Notes: generated from the letters alone by a model not told the origin. 46,404 nucleotides of DNA from Gammaproteobacteria bacterium (GCA_020053945.1 JAGVME010000032.1:1-46404), one strand, 5' to 3'; counted from the stretch's first letter, positions 26,745 to 36,162 are shown. A program made the numbers and translations.

Positions 26745-28023
26745 TTACGGGGAGATGCCTGTTTCGTTCGTCATGGGGTGCCGCAGGTTCACCGCGCGCC
26801 ACATAGGTGGCGGCCACCAGATCACCCGTCACGTTTAGCGCGGTGCGGCACATGTCGAGAAAGCGGTCGATGCCCAAAATCAACGCCAGCCCTTCAACGG
26901 GAATGCCGAAGGTCACCAGGATCATGGCAATCACGGGCAACGAACCCGCGGGGATGCCTGCCGTGCCAATACCGCCCAGCACACAGATCACCATGATCAG
27001 AAACTGCTGGCCCAGACCCAGCTCCACACCAAACAACTGCGCAAGGAATAATACCGTGACGCCTTCAAACAATGCTGTGCCATTCTGGTTCATGGCAGAG
27101 CCTGCGGTGAGCACAAAACGGCTAACGTGGCGCGGCAGGTTCAAGTTTTCTTCAGCAACCTTGAGCGCCGTCGGCAAGGTTGCGCTGGAAGATGCCGTGG
27201 CAAATGCGGTGACCATGGCAACGCGCACACTGCGAAAAAACATCAGGGGTGATCGCCCGCCGAGAAAGCGGATCGCCAATGGGTACACCACAAACATTTG
27301 CAGACCCAGGCCCAGCAACACAACGCCCACATACGACATCAGATACGGTAATAGCTCGGTGCCGAGCCGCGCCGTCATGGTGAAAATCAATGCGGCAACA
27401 CCGTAGGGCGCAAGTTTTAAAACGCCATGGATCAGCGTCATGCTCACATCATAAAGACCTTCTATCGTTTCACGCAGGCGCAACGCGCCGGGGGTTTGCG
27501 TAAACGATAAGCCCACGCCGAAAATCAGCGAGAATAAAATCACGCCGATCATCTCGCCATTCGCGGCGGCCTTGATCGGGTTATCGGGAAACATCGCCAC
27601 CAGCAATGCCACGCCTGTGGTGTCGGGCGGTTTGGGCACGGTGAGCGTCGCACTGTTGGCCGTGGCCAAGCTGCGCAATTCTTCTGGCAAACCGGCGCCG
27701 GGGCGTATCAAGTTAGTCAACGCCATGCCGATCAATACGGCAATCAATGACGCCACCACGGTATAACCCAGTGTACGCGCGCCCATCCGCCCCAGATGTT
27801 TTACGTCCAGCCCGCAGATGCCAATCACCAGCGCCGAGAACAGCATCGGGATCACCAACATGAACAACAGGCGCAAAAAAATCTGCCCCGCAGGCAGGGT
27901 GATATTATCCACCACCCACGGCAACCACACCGTGTCATGCGCCAACGTTTTGACCACTAAACCCAATCCACCGCCGATTACCAGGCCAATGAGAATTTTC
28001 GCGCTTAAGCTGGCCTTATACAT
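26734..28023 (-). CDS. Dicarboxylate/amino acid:cation symporter (DAACS family)
   Basis: A 429-residue inner-membrane secondary transporter of the GltP/DctA family. Hallmarks are a Ser-rich hairpin (ATASSSATLPTAL), the TM7 motif present as NQNGTAL where many members have NMDGT, the GTAGIPAGS hairpin and the TM8 motif DRFLDMCRTALNVTGD. About eight hydrophobic segments are visible. The ORF track adds a long N-terminal extension that lies inside rfbD; the true start is ATG 28023, which overlaps the rfbD stop (TGATG). Coupling to the rhamnose operon is odd because the functions are unrelated. The substrate could be glutamate, aspartate or a C4-dicarboxylate. Confidence 0.9.
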   Translation of the reverse strand: MYKASLSAKILIGLVIGGGLGLVVKTLAHDTVWLPWVVDNITLPAGQIFLRLLFMLVIPMLFSALVIGICGLDVKHLGRMGARTLGYTVVASLIAVLIGMALTNLIRPGAGLPEELRSLATANSATLTVPKPPDTTGVALLVAMFPDNPIKAAANGEMIGVILFSLIFGVGLSFTQTPGALRLRETIEGLYDVSMTLIHGVLKLAPYGVAALIFTMTARLGTELLPYLMSYVGVVLLGLGLQMFVVYPLAIRFLGGRSPLMFFRSVRVAMVTAFATASSSATLPTALKVAEENLNLPRHVSRFVLTAGSAMNQNGTALFEGVTVLFLAQLFGVELGLGQQFLIMVICVLGGIGTAGIPAGSLPVIAMILVTFGIPVEGLALILGIDRFLDMCRTALNVTGDLVAATYVARGEPAAPHDERNRHLPVITP

Positions 28024-28973
28024 CAATTCTCCGCCAGCACCATTTCCAGTGCCGCCCTCCAATCGGGAAACGTGATGCCGAAGGTCTGCGCCAGTTGTTC
28101 GTTGCTCAACACTGAATAGGCAGGACGTGCGGCAGGTGTCGGGTAATCGTTGCTGGGAATAGGTTGTAATTGCGTGGTTGCACCCTCCAAAATGGCATTG
28201 GCAAAGCCGTGCCATGATGTTTGACCTGCGCAGCTCATGTGATACACGCCGCTGTGCTGCCGGATATAACCGGTCACACTCGCCGCACAGGGACGTGCAA
28301 GTGTCGCGGAAGGCAGGATGCCGGTAGCGACCGCCGCACCGGCATAATCGGTAGCGTTGTCCCGACCTCGATCCAACCCTTGCGCGACAATTTGCGCCGT
28401 CGCCTCGGCCAGCAGCCGACACCAAGTGGGCGCGCCGACCTGGTCATCAACCACTTTCAACAGTGGCCTTTCACTGGCTAGACGTTGCATGGTCAGCAAA
28501 AAGTTTTTGCCACGCCGTCCATACACCCAGGCGGTGCGCAGAATAAGGTGCGGCACATCCACGGCCTGAATGGCGCGTTCACCCGCCAGCTTGGAGCTGC
28601 CATAAATGTTTTGCGGATTCGGGATATCCTGTTCGGTATAGGGCGTATTTTTGCTGCCATCAAATACATAATCTGTGGAATAGTGTATTAATGCCGCGCC
28701 GAGGCGTTGTGCTTCTTGCGCCAGAATCCCCGGTGCGGTGCCGTTAATCGCCAGCGCCAGTGCCGGCTCGGTTTCAGCTTTATCCACCGCCGTATACGCC
28801 GCCGGGTTGACAATTAAATTCGGCTTTACCTCACCGCAGATTTTTCTTATCGCGTCAGGGTTGGCCAGATCCATGTCGGCCTGCCCCAGCGCGATGACCT
28901 CACCCAAGGTGGACAAGGTGCGTTGCAGTTCCCAGCCTACCTGACCGTTTTTCCCGGTGAGTAAAATTCTCAT
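28023..28973 (-). CDS. rfbD: dTDP-4-dehydrorhamnose reductase RfbD, with an in-frame repeat insertion
   Basis: Last enzyme of dTDP-L-rhamnose synthesis, NAD(P)H-dependent, short-chain dehydrogenase fold. It has GKNGQVGWEL (nucleotide binding), NPAAYTAVDKAE, HYSTDYVFDG and the YGSSKLAGE catalytic Tyr-Lys motif. Its 316 residues exceed the usual ~290-300 because the segment AVATGILPSATLARPCAAS is encoded by repeat copy C (28281-28332). The insertion lies just before the conserved GVYHMSCAGQTSWHGFA block. It overlaps rfbC by 4 bp and the symporter gene by 1 bp. Confidence 0.94.
   Translation of the reverse strand: MRILLTGKNGQVGWELQRTLSTLGEVIALGQADMDLANPDAIRKICGEVKPNLIVNPAAYTAVDKAETEPALALAINGTAPGILAQEAQRLGAALIHYSTDYVFDGSKNTPYTEQDIPNPQNIYGSSKLAGERAIQAVDVPHLILRTAWVYGRRGKNFLLTMQRLASERPLLKVVDDQVGAPTWCRLLAEATAQIVAQGLDRGRDNATDYAGAAVATGILPSATLARPCAASVTGYIRQHSGVYHMSCAGQTSWHGFANAILEGATTQLQPIPSNDYPTPAARPAYSVLSNEQLAQTFGITFPDWRAALEMVLAEN
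28281..28338. repeat. Two-hairpin repeat, copy C (in frame in rfbD)
   Basis: Hairpin 1 is GCACAGGGACGTGC (28285-28298, outer 4 bp paired). Hairpin 2 runs from GTCGC (28303-28307) to GCGAC (28327-28331), with GGCAGGATGCC as its head. The segment ends in CGCCGCACC, which looks like the start of a truncated next unit, as in the tandem pair at rfbB. This copy is close to the family consensus. Confidence 0.88.
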
Positions 28974-29518
28974 GGAAACGCCTCGGCCGCCTTAAACGGA
29001 ACACCCACTGCATCTTTGGCAGATAACGCGGGCGCGCCGGACAACGGCCAGTCTATGGCAAGGTCAGCATCATTCCATAACAAAGAGCGCTCATACTGCG
29101 GCGCATAAAAATCCGTGGTTTTATAGAGAAATTCAGCATGGTCGGACAATACCAGAAAGCCGTGGGCAAACCCTTTGGGTACCCACAACATGCGCTTGTT
29201 GGTGGCCGACAGGTGCATACCAACCCACTGGCCAAACGTGGCAGATGCACGGCGCATATCCACAGCCACATCATATACTTCACCCACCACCACCCTCACC
29301 AGCTTGCCTTGTGGCTGCTGGATCTGGTAATGCAATCCGCGCAACACATTCTTCGCGGAACGGGAATGGTTGTCCTGCACAAAGCGCTCGGTGATGCCAG
29401 CCCCGTCCGCCAGTTTTTTCTCGTTGTAGCTTTCATAAAAAAAACCACGCTCATCACCAAACACCTGAGGTTCGATAATCAACAAATCTGGAATTGCTGT
29501 TTTTTGTATTTGCATCAT
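28970..29518 (-). CDS. rfbC: dTDP-4-dehydrorhamnose 3,5-epimerase RfbC
   Basis: Third enzyme of dTDP-L-rhamnose synthesis, cupin fold, 182 residues as expected. Motifs include FGDERGFFYESYN, FVQDNHSRSAKNVLRGLHYQ with the catalytic His, DVAVDMRRASATFGQW and WVPKGFAHGFLVLS. There are two adjacent start ATGs (29518 and 29515). It lies 11 bp after rfbA and overlaps rfbD by 4 bp. No repeat insertion is seen. Confidence 0.96.
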   Translation of the reverse strand: MMQIQKTAIPDLLIIEPQVFGDERGFFYESYNEKKLADGAGITERFVQDNHSRSAKNVLRGLHYQIQQPQGKLVRVVVGEVYDVAVDMRRASATFGQWVGMHLSATNKRMLWVPKGFAHGFLVLSDHAEFLYKTTDFYAPQYERSLLWNDADLAIDWPLSGAPALSAKDAVGVPFKAAEAFP

Positions 29519-29529
29519 TCACCCGACCT

Positions 29530-30405
29530 TTAAAAAATCCGTTCTTTCAATAACCCGAGCAAATAGGCGCCATAACCATTCTTTGCCAAGGGCTGCGCCA
29601 AGGCTTCCAATTGGCTGGCGCTGATGTAGCCTTTGCGGTAAGCGATTTCTTCGGGGCAGGCGATCTTGAGTCCCTGACGCTTTTCGATGGTCTGGATAAA
29701 CAGCGATGCTTCCAGTAACGATTCGTGCGTGCCGGTATCCAACCACGCCATGCCGCGCCCCATCACTTGCACATCCAGTAAACCCTGCGTGAGATAGTGA
29801 CGATTGACATCGGTGATTTCGAGTTCACCGCGTGGCGAAGGACGGATGGCGCGGGCAATATCGACGACCTGATTATCATAAAAATACAGGCCTGTGACCG
29901 CATAACGCGATTTCGGAACGGTGGGCTTTTCGACGATGCTGAGGGCTTTGCCAGCCGCATCAAACTCAACGACGCCATAGCGCTCAGGGTCTTGCACCGG
30001 GTAGGCAAAGACGGTGGCGCCCGTTTTCTTTTGCGCGGCGTCCAGCAGTTGTGGCGATAAATCATGGCCGTAGAAAATATTGTCGCCCAACACCAGCGCA
30101 CATGAACCGTCACCAATAAAATCACTGCCAATAATAAATGCCTGTGCGAGGCCATCGGGCGAGGCTTGTACCGCATAGGTGATGCTGAGTCCCCACTGCT
30201 GGCCATCCCCCAACAATTGTTCAAAACGCGGCGTGTCCTGGGGGGTGGAAATGATGAGAATATCGCGGATCCCCGCCAGCATGAGGGTAGTCAGCGGATA
30301 ATAGATCATGGGTTTATCATAAACCGGCAACAATTGCTTGGACACCGCCTGGGTGACGGGATACAAACGGGTGCCGGAACCCCCGGCGAGAATGATGCCT
30401 TTCAT
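29530..30405 (-). CDS. rfbA: Glucose-1-phosphate thymidylyltransferase RfbA
   Basis: First enzyme of dTDP-L-rhamnose synthesis: dTTP plus glucose-1-phosphate to dTDP-glucose. It begins [18 protein letters not shown], the nucleotidyltransferase signature, followed by [17 protein letters not shown] and [10 protein letters not shown]. At 291 residues it has the family length. The ORF track starts 102 bp earlier inside rfbB; ATG 30405 overlaps the rfbB stop (ATGA). No insertion is seen. Confidence 0.96.
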   Translation of the reverse strand: MKGIILAGGSGTRLYPVTQAVSKQLLPVYDKPMIYYPLTTLMLAGIRDILIISTPQDTPRFEQLLGDGQQWGLSITYAVQASPDGLAQAFIIGSDFIGDGSCALVLGDNIFYGHDLSPQLLDAAQKKTGATVFAYPVQDPERYGVVEFDAAGKALSIVEKPTVPKSRYAVTGLYFYDNQVVDIARAIRPSPRGELEITDVNRHYLTQGLLDVQVMGRGMAWLDTGTHESLLEASLFIQTIEKRQGLKIACPEEIAYRKGYISASQLEALAQPLAKNGYGAYLLGLLKERIF

Positions 30406-31604
30406 GGAATGGCTCCTGGGTTGTGGGGGGTATTTGTGCCGGTTCGGTTGGCATAATTCTGCGCCACCCAGTGCTGGTAATTGCCGCTGGTGACATTCCC
30501 TACCCAAACTTTATTGTCCAGATACCAGCGCACGGTCTTGCGCAAGCCGGTTTCGAAGGTTTCCTGGGGCACCCAGCCCAGGTCGCGCGCGATTTTGCGG
30601 GCATCAATGGCATAACGGCGGTCGTGGCCGGGACGGTCTTTGACGTAGGTGATGAGTGATGCGTGGGGGACATGCGCCGCATCAGGGCTATATTCATCAA
30701 GAAGGGCGCACACGGTATGCACAACATCGAGGTTGGTTTTTTCATTCCAGCCACCAATGTTATAAACCTCGCCAATTTTGCCCTGGGCCAATACGGCACG
30801 GATCGCCGCGCAGTGATCCCCCACATACAACCAGTCGCGGACATTTTGGCCGTCGCCATACACCGGCAAAGGGCGGCCTTGGGTGGCGTTAAGGATCATC
30901 AGGGCAATGAGCTTTTCCGGAAATTGGTACGGGCCGTAGTTGTTGGAGCAGTTGGTGGTTAAGGTGGGCAGGCCGTAAGTGTGGTGATAGGCGCGCACCA
31001 GATGATCGGAAGCGGCCTTGGAAGCGGAGTATGGGCTGTTTGGGGCGTAGGGGGTGGTTTCGCTGAACGGCGGATCCTGCGCGCTTAGGGAGCCGTAAAC
31101 TTCGTCGGTGGACACATGCAGGAAACGGAACGCGGCTTTTTCATCGCCCGCTAAAGTGTTCCAGTAAGCGCGCGCCTCTTCGAGGAGATTAAAAGTGCCT
31201 ACAACATTCGTTTGGATAAAATCGCCGGGGGCGTGGATAGAACGGTCGACATGGCTTTCTGCGGCAAAATTCACTATCGCGCGGGGGCGGTGGGTAGCAA
31301 GTAACTGCCGCACCAACACCCGGTCGCCAATATCACCTTGCACAAAAATATGCCGGGAGTTACCCTGCAGGCTGGTCAGGTTATCCATATTCCCGGCATA
31401 GGTCAGCTTGTCCAGATTCACGACTGAATCCGCCGCACACGGAGGTGCCAGTGGCGTGGAAGGCAGGATGCCGTGAACGGCCGCCGCACACGGAGGTGGC
31501 AGTACTGCCCCAGGCCGGGTGCCGGAAGCGTCCGCCTCCTGGGCGATCCAGTCCAACACAAAATTCGACCCAATAAAGCCTGCACCACCTGTGACTAGAA
31601 TCAT
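30402..31604 (-). CDS. rfbB: dTDP-glucose 4,6-dehydratase RfbB, enlarged by a tandem repeat insertion
   Basis: Second enzyme of dTDP-L-rhamnose synthesis, NAD+-bound SDR. It has [13 protein letters not shown] at the start, AESHVDRSI, the STDEVYG motif, [15 protein letters not shown] with the catalytic Tyr and Lys, and [13 protein letters not shown]. It is 400 residues against the usual ~355. The excess is about 36 residues between WIAQE and [14 protein letters not shown], encoded by two tandem 51-bp repeat units (copies D1 and D2) that give a 17-residue repeat ending in PPCAA. ATG 31604 is chosen because AAAGGAGGAAACGGGG stands directly upstream; the ORF track start lies 36 bp earlier. It is first in the operon. 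Confidence 0.95.
   Translation of the reverse strand: MILVTGGAGFIGSNFVLDWIAQEADASGTRPGAVLPPPCAAAVHGILPSTPLAPPCAADSVVNLDKLTYAGNMDNLTSLQGNSRHIFVQGDIGDRVLVRQLLATHRPRAIVNFAAESHVDRSIHAPGDFIQTNVVGTFNLLEEARAYWNTLAGDEKAAFRFLHVSTDEVYGSLSAQDPPFSETTPYAPNSPYSASKAASDHLVRAYHHTYGLPTLTTNCSNNYGPYQFPEKLIALMILNATQGRPLPVYGDGQNVRDWLYVGDHCAAIRAVLAQGKIGEVYNIGGWNEKTNLDVVHTVCALLDEYSPDAAHVPHASLITYVKDRPGHDRRYAIDARKIARDLGWVPQETFETGLRKTVRWYLDNKVWVGNVTSGNYQHWVAQNYANRTGTNTPHNPGAIP
31431..31536. repeat. Two-hairpin repeat, tandem copies D1 and D2 (in frame in rfbB)
   Basis: D1 has hairpin 1 GCACACGGAGGTGC (31435-31448) and hairpin 2 arms GGCGT (31453-31457) and ACGGC (31477-31481). D2 has GCACACGGAGGTGG at 31486-31499 and arms at 31504-31508 and 31528-31532. 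The period is exactly 51 bp, or 17 codons. D1 hairpin 2 shows a C-G to T-A paired change relative to copy C. D2 is more diverged in the left arm. Confidence 0.88.
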
Positions 31605-32088
31605 CCCCGTTTCCTCCTTTTGTTGAAATTCCATAAACATCCCCTACCCCTACCCTTCAGGCAGGAGGCATATTCCCTGTTATTTGTGCGGTGCCGCAAA
31701 TGACAGGAAATGATGATAATCAACGCTGAGCCAAAATGGTTGCCCTGAGGAACCGAATAAATTTAACCCATGCAAAATTAACTACTTTTAAATCAGCACC
31801 TCAGGATCATTCAACAATTTATCTTAAGCAATAGTTTAGCATGTTGCCTACCTTCGGCTGGATCATTTCCAACGCCTGAGGCAAAGGCAAGCCACCGCGA
31901 TGAGGCGAAACTTCAATTATTTTTAAGGGTTATGCATTTTTTAAAATTCGCATCTGGCTAAAGTATAACCGCTTTCTGCCGCTAACCTAATCAAGAGTAT
32001 TTCTTTGACCTCCTTAATATTAGAATTTACTAACACTAAGAGAGTTGCCTTTAGCCGCAGATGGGCGCTACTCATACCAGGATAGATA
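31605..32088. other. Gene-poor stretch upstream of rfbB
   Basis: This 484-bp region separates the divergent rfbB operon and the secreted-protein gene, so promoters for both should lie here. I could not assign a convincing -35/-10 pair. It is clearly AT-richer than the flanking genes. It holds the rfbB ribosome-binding site, a 14-of-16-bp hairpin at 31676-31707, and a 36-codon minus-strand open stretch without a start codon at 31819-31929 that could be a gene relic. Confidence 0.6.
31676..31707. repeat. Imperfect hairpin upstream of the rhamnose operon
   Basis: CCTGTTATTTGTGCGG (31676-31691) pairs with CCGCAAATGACAGG (31694-31707), apart from one unpaired base and one wobble/mismatch. It lies about 70 bp before the rfbB start and would sit in the rfbB 5' leader if the promoter is upstream. 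The ATTTG/ACAGG core loosely recalls the TGTCATTTC hairpins elsewhere in the window. Confidence 0.5.
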
Positions 32089-33105
32089 ATGCAGAATCTC
32101 AGCAAAAAACTATTGATGTGGCTACCGGGATGCATTTTGCTGGCGTTCAATACGGCATCCCTGGCCGCAGATTTTTCTTTTAACTGGACACGTCAGACTT
32201 CCCCCTCCTTTAATTTCGGCTATCTCAACTGTAACCGGGGAGATGGATCCAGTAATTGCGGCCTGGGTTTCGGCAGCGATGCCGACAAAACACCGTTCCT
32301 TCAAGAAGAAGTCACCATTGGCGGGGTAAATTATTTTCATGTGATCATAGGCGCCACGGATAGCGCCGGTAATCCCATCAACCCAACCACAGACAATCTG
32401 TCGACAATTCCCTTTGCCCAGGAAGTCTTCATCCAAATCCAGTCGGGCACCGACTGTAATGCTACCGCCTGCTCTTTCAGCGGTGGGGATATACAATCAG
32501 GCTTTGGTGGGGGGGGCAGCGGTGATGATCCTTTACGTAACAATGTGGCCTTTACCGGCAACGCTACTGGCTTTCCTACCCGCATGGGAATGAAACAAGT
32601 AATCAATGAATCTGATATGGCGCAAACTTTCCTTAAGCACAGCCTTGCCCTTAAACCCAAAATCACGCAAACCATCACCACCGCTGACATGGTAGCCAAC
32701 TTCGGCCTGGATATGACCAACAGTAATTACAGCACCAATACTACCCCCGGGCTGATCACTAATACCGTTACCTTGATCGGCGCCAACGCTGGCATACAGG
32801 GCAATTTCGATGCCACTGCCGCCGCTACAAATTTCACTACGGCCAATGCGCAAATCTCCAACATCACCGGTGGACGCTATACCTATGTTGCAGGCTCGGG
32901 TTGGAATGGCATGACGACAACATTCACGCCCGGCACCTACACATACGTAGATAATGGCAGCGCTAATTTGACGACGCTGGACTGGAACGCGTTCCGCTCA
33001 CCGACAGATAATTTTATGCGGTTCGGCACTACCCCTGGAACCCGTCTGCGGGGAGGAAGTGACTGCAAGAGCGGCGGAGCGACAACGCCTCCCGCTGGCT
33101 GCTAA
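32089..33105 (+). CDS. Unrecognised secreted protein, 338 aa
   Basis: I do not recognise this family. It has a clear signal peptide (LMWLPGCILLAFNTASLAA, cleavage near residue 26) and a good ribosome-binding site (AGGATAGATA then ATG). The mature part is rich in Asn, Thr, Gly and Ser, with few Lys, as in surface or secreted beta-rich proteins. A Gly-rich segment FGGGGSGDD lies near residue 140. Six or more Cys occur in small-loop contexts (LNCNRGDGSSNCG, DCNATAC, DCKSGG and a C-terminal PAGC). There are no repeats long enough to call. It is isolated: a gene-poor region upstream, a convergent membrane-protein gene downstream. Confidence 0.7.
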   Translation: MQNLSKKLLMWLPGCILLAFNTASLAADFSFNWTRQTSPSFNFGYLNCNRGDGSSNCGLGFGSDADKTPFLQEEVTIGGVNYFHVIIGATDSAGNPINPTTDNLSTIPFAQEVFIQIQSGTDCNATACSFSGGDIQSGFGGGGSGDDPLRNNVAFTGNATGFPTRMGMKQVINESDMAQTFLKHSLALKPKITQTITTADMVANFGLDMTNSNYSTNTTPGLITNTVTLIGANAGIQGNFDATAAATNFTTANAQISNITGGRYTYVAGSGWNGMTTTFTPGTYTYVDNGSANLTTLDWNAFRSPTDNFMRFGTTPGTRLRGGSDCKSGGATTPPAGC

Positions 33106-33173
33106 ATCGCACATCCATCAGCATGACGGGAAAGCTGAATCCGACGGATGGAGATTAACCGGGCAAAGCTAAC

Positions 33174-33698
33174 TCAATGAGGTGGTTTCTGCATTAATTT
33201 GTCAGTGTAGGCCATGGCCACGGCCGACACCACGAAGGTAAGGTGGATGATCACTTGCCATTGCATGGTTTTTTCATCAAGGTGTGGGGCATTGATAAAA
33301 GTTTTGAGGAGGTGAATGGAGGAAATGCCAATTAAAGCCATGGAGAGTTTGATCTTCATGGTACTGGCGTTGACATGGCCCAGCCATTCGGGATGATCAG
33401 GATGGTCTTCTTTATAAAGCCGTGAAACAAATGTTTCATATCCGCCAATAATTACCATAATCAATAAATTGGCGATCATCACCACATCAATCAAGCCCAA
33501 CACGATGAGCATTATCTCGGTTTCACCGATAGTAGCGGTTTTCACTACAAGATGGGCAAGTTCTATCATGAAATGATAAACATAGACCCCTTGCGCGATG
33601 ATCAACCCCACGTAGAGGGGCGCTTGCAGCCAGCGGCTCCAGAAGATAAAGGTACGCAATAGATTCATTGATTGTGAGGAGGGAGCTTTATTTTCCAT
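33174..33698 (-). CDS. UPF0114 / YqhA-like inner-membrane protein
   Basis: A 174-residue membrane protein with about four hydrophobic segments ([72 protein letters not shown]). The sequence [10 protein letters not shown] and the [14 protein letters not shown] segment are typical of the YqhA/TIGR00645 family, whose function I do not know. It sits 33 bp downstream of pdxA on the same strand, in the place that rsmA (ksgA) usually occupies in gammaproteobacteria. Confidence 0.87.
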   Translation of the reverse strand: MENKAPSSQSMNLLRTFIFWSRWLQAPLYVGLIIAQGVYVYHFMIELAHLVVKTATIGETEIMLIVLGLIDVVMIANLLIMVIIGGYETFVSRLYKEDHPDHPEWLGHVNASTMKIKLSMALIGISSIHLLKTFINAPHLDEKTMQWQVIIHLTFVVSAVAMAYTDKLMQKPPH

Positions 33699-33731
33699 AA
33701 AAATATTGTAGTGATTATCCTGTGGGTTTCG

Positions 33732-34748
33732 TCATTCTACCTTATTTGATGAGGCCCGCACCACCATATCCAACGCGGCCTGAAGCGCTGCCTCCAAGCT
33801 CCCGGTGTCAGCCTCGCCGGTTCCCGCCAGATCCAGCGCCGTGCCATGGTCCACGGAAGTACGAATCATCGGCAAGCCCAGCGTAATATTGATGGCGCGG
33901 CCAAAACCGGCGTATTTGAGCACCGGCAAGCCTTGGTCGTGGTACATTGCCAAGACGGCGTCTGCGGTTTGTAAATACTTGGGGATGAATAAAGTATCGG
34001 CCGGCAACGGGCCTGTAAGCCGCATCCCCACTCCCCGCAATTTTTCCAGCACAGGCGCAATAACCTGAACCTCTTCGGCGCCCAGGTGGCCGTTTTCGCC
34101 AGCATGGGGATTCAGCCCGCAGACTAAAATATGCGGGTCATCCACCCCCAGCCGGGCGCGCAGGTCATGGTGCAACACGCGCAACACCGCCTCCAGGCCC
34201 TGCGGGGTAATGGCGTCGGCCACATCGCGCAGCGGCAAGTGGGTGGTGGCTAGCGCCACCCGCAACCCGGGCACCGCCAGCATCATTACCACTTGCGGAG
34301 CCTGGGTAAAATCCGCCAAAAATTCCGTATGGCCGGTGAAGGCGATGCCCGCGTCATTAATAATGCTTTTTTGCACCGGCCCGGTAACCAAGGCATCACA
34401 CTGACCACCCAGGCACGCGGCACCCGCGACCCGCAATGTCTCCAGCACATACGGCGCGTTGGCCCGATTTAACTTGCCGCATTGCACAGGCGCGGCCAAG
34501 GGCACGGGCACTACCTTAAGCGTGCCAATACCGTGCTTTGTCCCCATCCGGCAACGCGACTGCATGGCATCGGCATCCAACACTTGTAATTGCAGCGGCA
34601 AGCCCAACTGCCGGGCACGCTGCGCCAGCAAATCAGGGTCGGCCACTACCACCAGCTCGGCATCCCACGGCCGCTGGGCGATGCCTATGCACAGGTCGGG
34701 GCCGATGCCGGCGGGTTCACCGGGGGTGAGGGCGATGCGGGGGATCAT
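33732..34748 (-). CDS. pdxA: 4-hydroxythreonine-4-phosphate dehydrogenase PdxA
   Basis: Pyridoxal phosphate pathway enzyme that oxidises 4-phosphohydroxy-L-threonine; metal- and NAD-dependent, cytoplasmic. It starts [18 protein letters not shown], has [10 protein letters not shown], the metal His in [13 protein letters not shown] and [11 protein letters not shown], and ends in [14 protein letters not shown]. Its 338 residues are typical. It follows surA, as in many gammaproteobacteria (lptD-surA-pdxA), with a hairpin-bearing 61-bp gap between. Confidence 0.96.
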   Translation of the reverse strand: MIPRIALTPGEPAGIGPDLCIGIAQRPWDAELVVVADPDLLAQRARQLGLPLQLQVLDADAMQSRCRMGTKHGIGTLKVVPVPLAAPVQCGKLNRANAPYVLETLRVAGAACLGGQCDALVTGPVQKSIINDAGIAFTGHTEFLADFTQAPQVVMMLAVPGLRVALATTHLPLRDVADAITPQGLEAVLRVLHHDLRARLGVDDPHILVCGLNPHAGENGHLGAEEVQVIAPVLEKLRGVGMRLTGPLPADTLFIPKYLQTADAVLAMYHDQGLPVLKYAGFGRAINITLGLPMIRTSVDHGTALDLAGTGEADTGSLEAALQAALDMVVRASSNKVE

Positions 34749-34760
34749 GGCTTAGGATTA

Positions 34761-34809
34761 TCCTAAAAACATCAGTTGGAACCTACAGCGAGCGTCCATG
34801 TTTTTAGGA
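34761..34809. repeat. 12-bp inverted repeat between surA and pdxA
   Basis: TCCTAAAAACAT (34761-34772) is the exact reverse complement of ATGTTTTTAGGA (34798-34809), with 25 nt between. The right arm touches the surA stop codon. Flanking AGGATTAT sequences outside the arms add to the symmetry. It may be a miniature repeat or a terminator/attenuator for surA. Confidence 0.6.
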
Positions 34810-36162
34810 TTATGAAGCCGCACCATCAGTGCGATATTCCACATACGCTTCATCGCGCAGGCGCCGCAGCCAGTTTTGGTATTCTTCTTCGATCTTGCGG
34901 CTGCGTAACGCTTCCTGGGCCTGGTTACGCGTATACTCTTCAGTATTGTCATGCTCACGGCGTTCTTGCACCTGCACAATGTGCCAGCCAAATTCACTCT
35001 TGAATGGGGAGCTGACCTGTCCAGGTTGCAAGCCATTCATGGCCTCTTCAAAAGCGGGCACCATATCACCCGGGCTTACCCAATCCAGGCTACCGCCTTT
35101 TGCGGCGCTGATTGTGTCATCGGACACGCTACGCGCCAGTTCGGTGAAATCCTCGCCTTTTCTGATGCGTTGCGCCAACTGCTCCAAACGGATGCTGGCG
35201 TCATCGTCGGTAACCAGTTCAGAGGTGCGGATTAAAATATGCCGTGCCAAGGTTTGCGTGACCGTATGGCGCTTGCCGCCCCGGTAATCGAGCAGTTTAA
35301 TGATATGAAAACCGCTTGGGCTACGGATAATGCCGCTTAACGCCCCAACCTTCATGCTAAGCGCCTGGGCAGCGAATAATGAGGGTAATTGCCCCGCGCT
35401 CCGCCAGCCCAAATCACCGCCTTCGAGCGCCTGCTGGCCATCGGACACGGCGATTGCCGTTTCTTTAAAATCAGCGCCGCTTTCTGCCCCACTATCTACT
35501 TTGGCTTGCAATTTTTCGAGGACTTTTTCAGCTTTTCCCCGTGTCGCCTGCAATTGCTCAGGCGTGGCGGCTTCCGGCAAGGCGATTAAGATATGCCCCA
35601 AACGGTACTCGTCGTCTGATTTGCCTTGGCGTGCCTGCGCGGCAAGAAACTGTGAAACTTCCTGGTCCGTCACGGCGACGCGGCTATCTACCTGACGCTG
35701 GCGTAGCCGTGTGACCGTAATCTCGTCACGGATGTCTTCGCGGAATTTATCAAAACTGAAACCATCTTTTTCAAGCACGGCGCGAAATTCGGTTAATGAC
35801 AATTTATTTTGCGCGGCAATCCTGTTAATGGCCCGGTTCAATGTGTCATCATCCACGCGTATGCCCGTATTGGCGGCCAACTGCAACTGCAAACGGCTGG
35901 AAATCAACCGTTCCAGAACCTGTTTTTGCAAAACCTCCTCCGCCGGAGCGGGGGTGTTTTGCTGGCGCAATTGCTGTTTGATGACAAGCGTCCGGTCATC
36001 CAGCTCACTGCGCGTAATCACCGTATCATTGACGATAGCCACAATGCTGTCTATTTCCACCCGGGTGCCAGAGGGCGATGAAGAGGGGGCGGCCGCTATC
36101 GCCAGTGGGGACGCCAGTTGGGATAGTAGCAACGCCAAACCTAACAACATTTTCTGAATCAT
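34810..36162 (-). CDS. surA: Periplasmic chaperone/peptidyl-prolyl isomerase SurA
   Basis: Outer-membrane protein chaperone. It has a signal peptide (LLGLALLLSQLASPLAIAA), an N-terminal SurA domain (IDSIVAIVNDTVITRSELD), two parvulin domains at about 185-290 and 300-400 (YRLGHILIALPE; ARHILIRTSE), and a C-terminal helix. It is 450 residues, slightly longer than E. coli SurA (428). It sits between lptD and pdxA, the classic gammaproteobacterial order; LptD is a known SurA client. Confidence 0.96.
   Translation of the reverse strand: MIQKMLLGLALLLSQLASPLAIAAAPSSSPSGTRVEIDSIVAIVNDTVITRSELDDRTLVIKQQLRQQNTPAPAEEVLQKQVLERLISSRLQLQLAANTGIRVDDDTLNRAINRIAAQNKLSLTEFRAVLEKDGFSFDKFREDIRDEITVTRLRQRQVDSRVAVTDQEVSQFLAAQARQGKSDDEYRLGHILIALPEAATPEQLQATRGKAEKVLEKLQAKVDSGAESGADFKETAIAVSDGQQALEGGDLGWRSAGQLPSLFAAQALSMKVGALSGIIRSPSGFHIIKLLDYRGGKRHTVTQTLARHILIRTSELVTDDDASIRLEQLAQRIRKGEDFTELARSVSDDTISAAKGGSLDWVSPGDMVPAFEEAMNGLQPGQVSSPFKSEFGWHIVQVQERREHDNTEEYTRNQAQEALRSRKIEEEYQNWLRRLRDEAYVEYRTDGAAS

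Noticed and set aside
31860-31915. Possible riboswitch (c-di-GMP-I-like GGCAAAGGCAAGCC) upstream of the secreted-protein gene
   Set aside because: The rest of the conserved core is missing, and the minus strand of this stretch reads as an open peptide relic, a simpler explanation.
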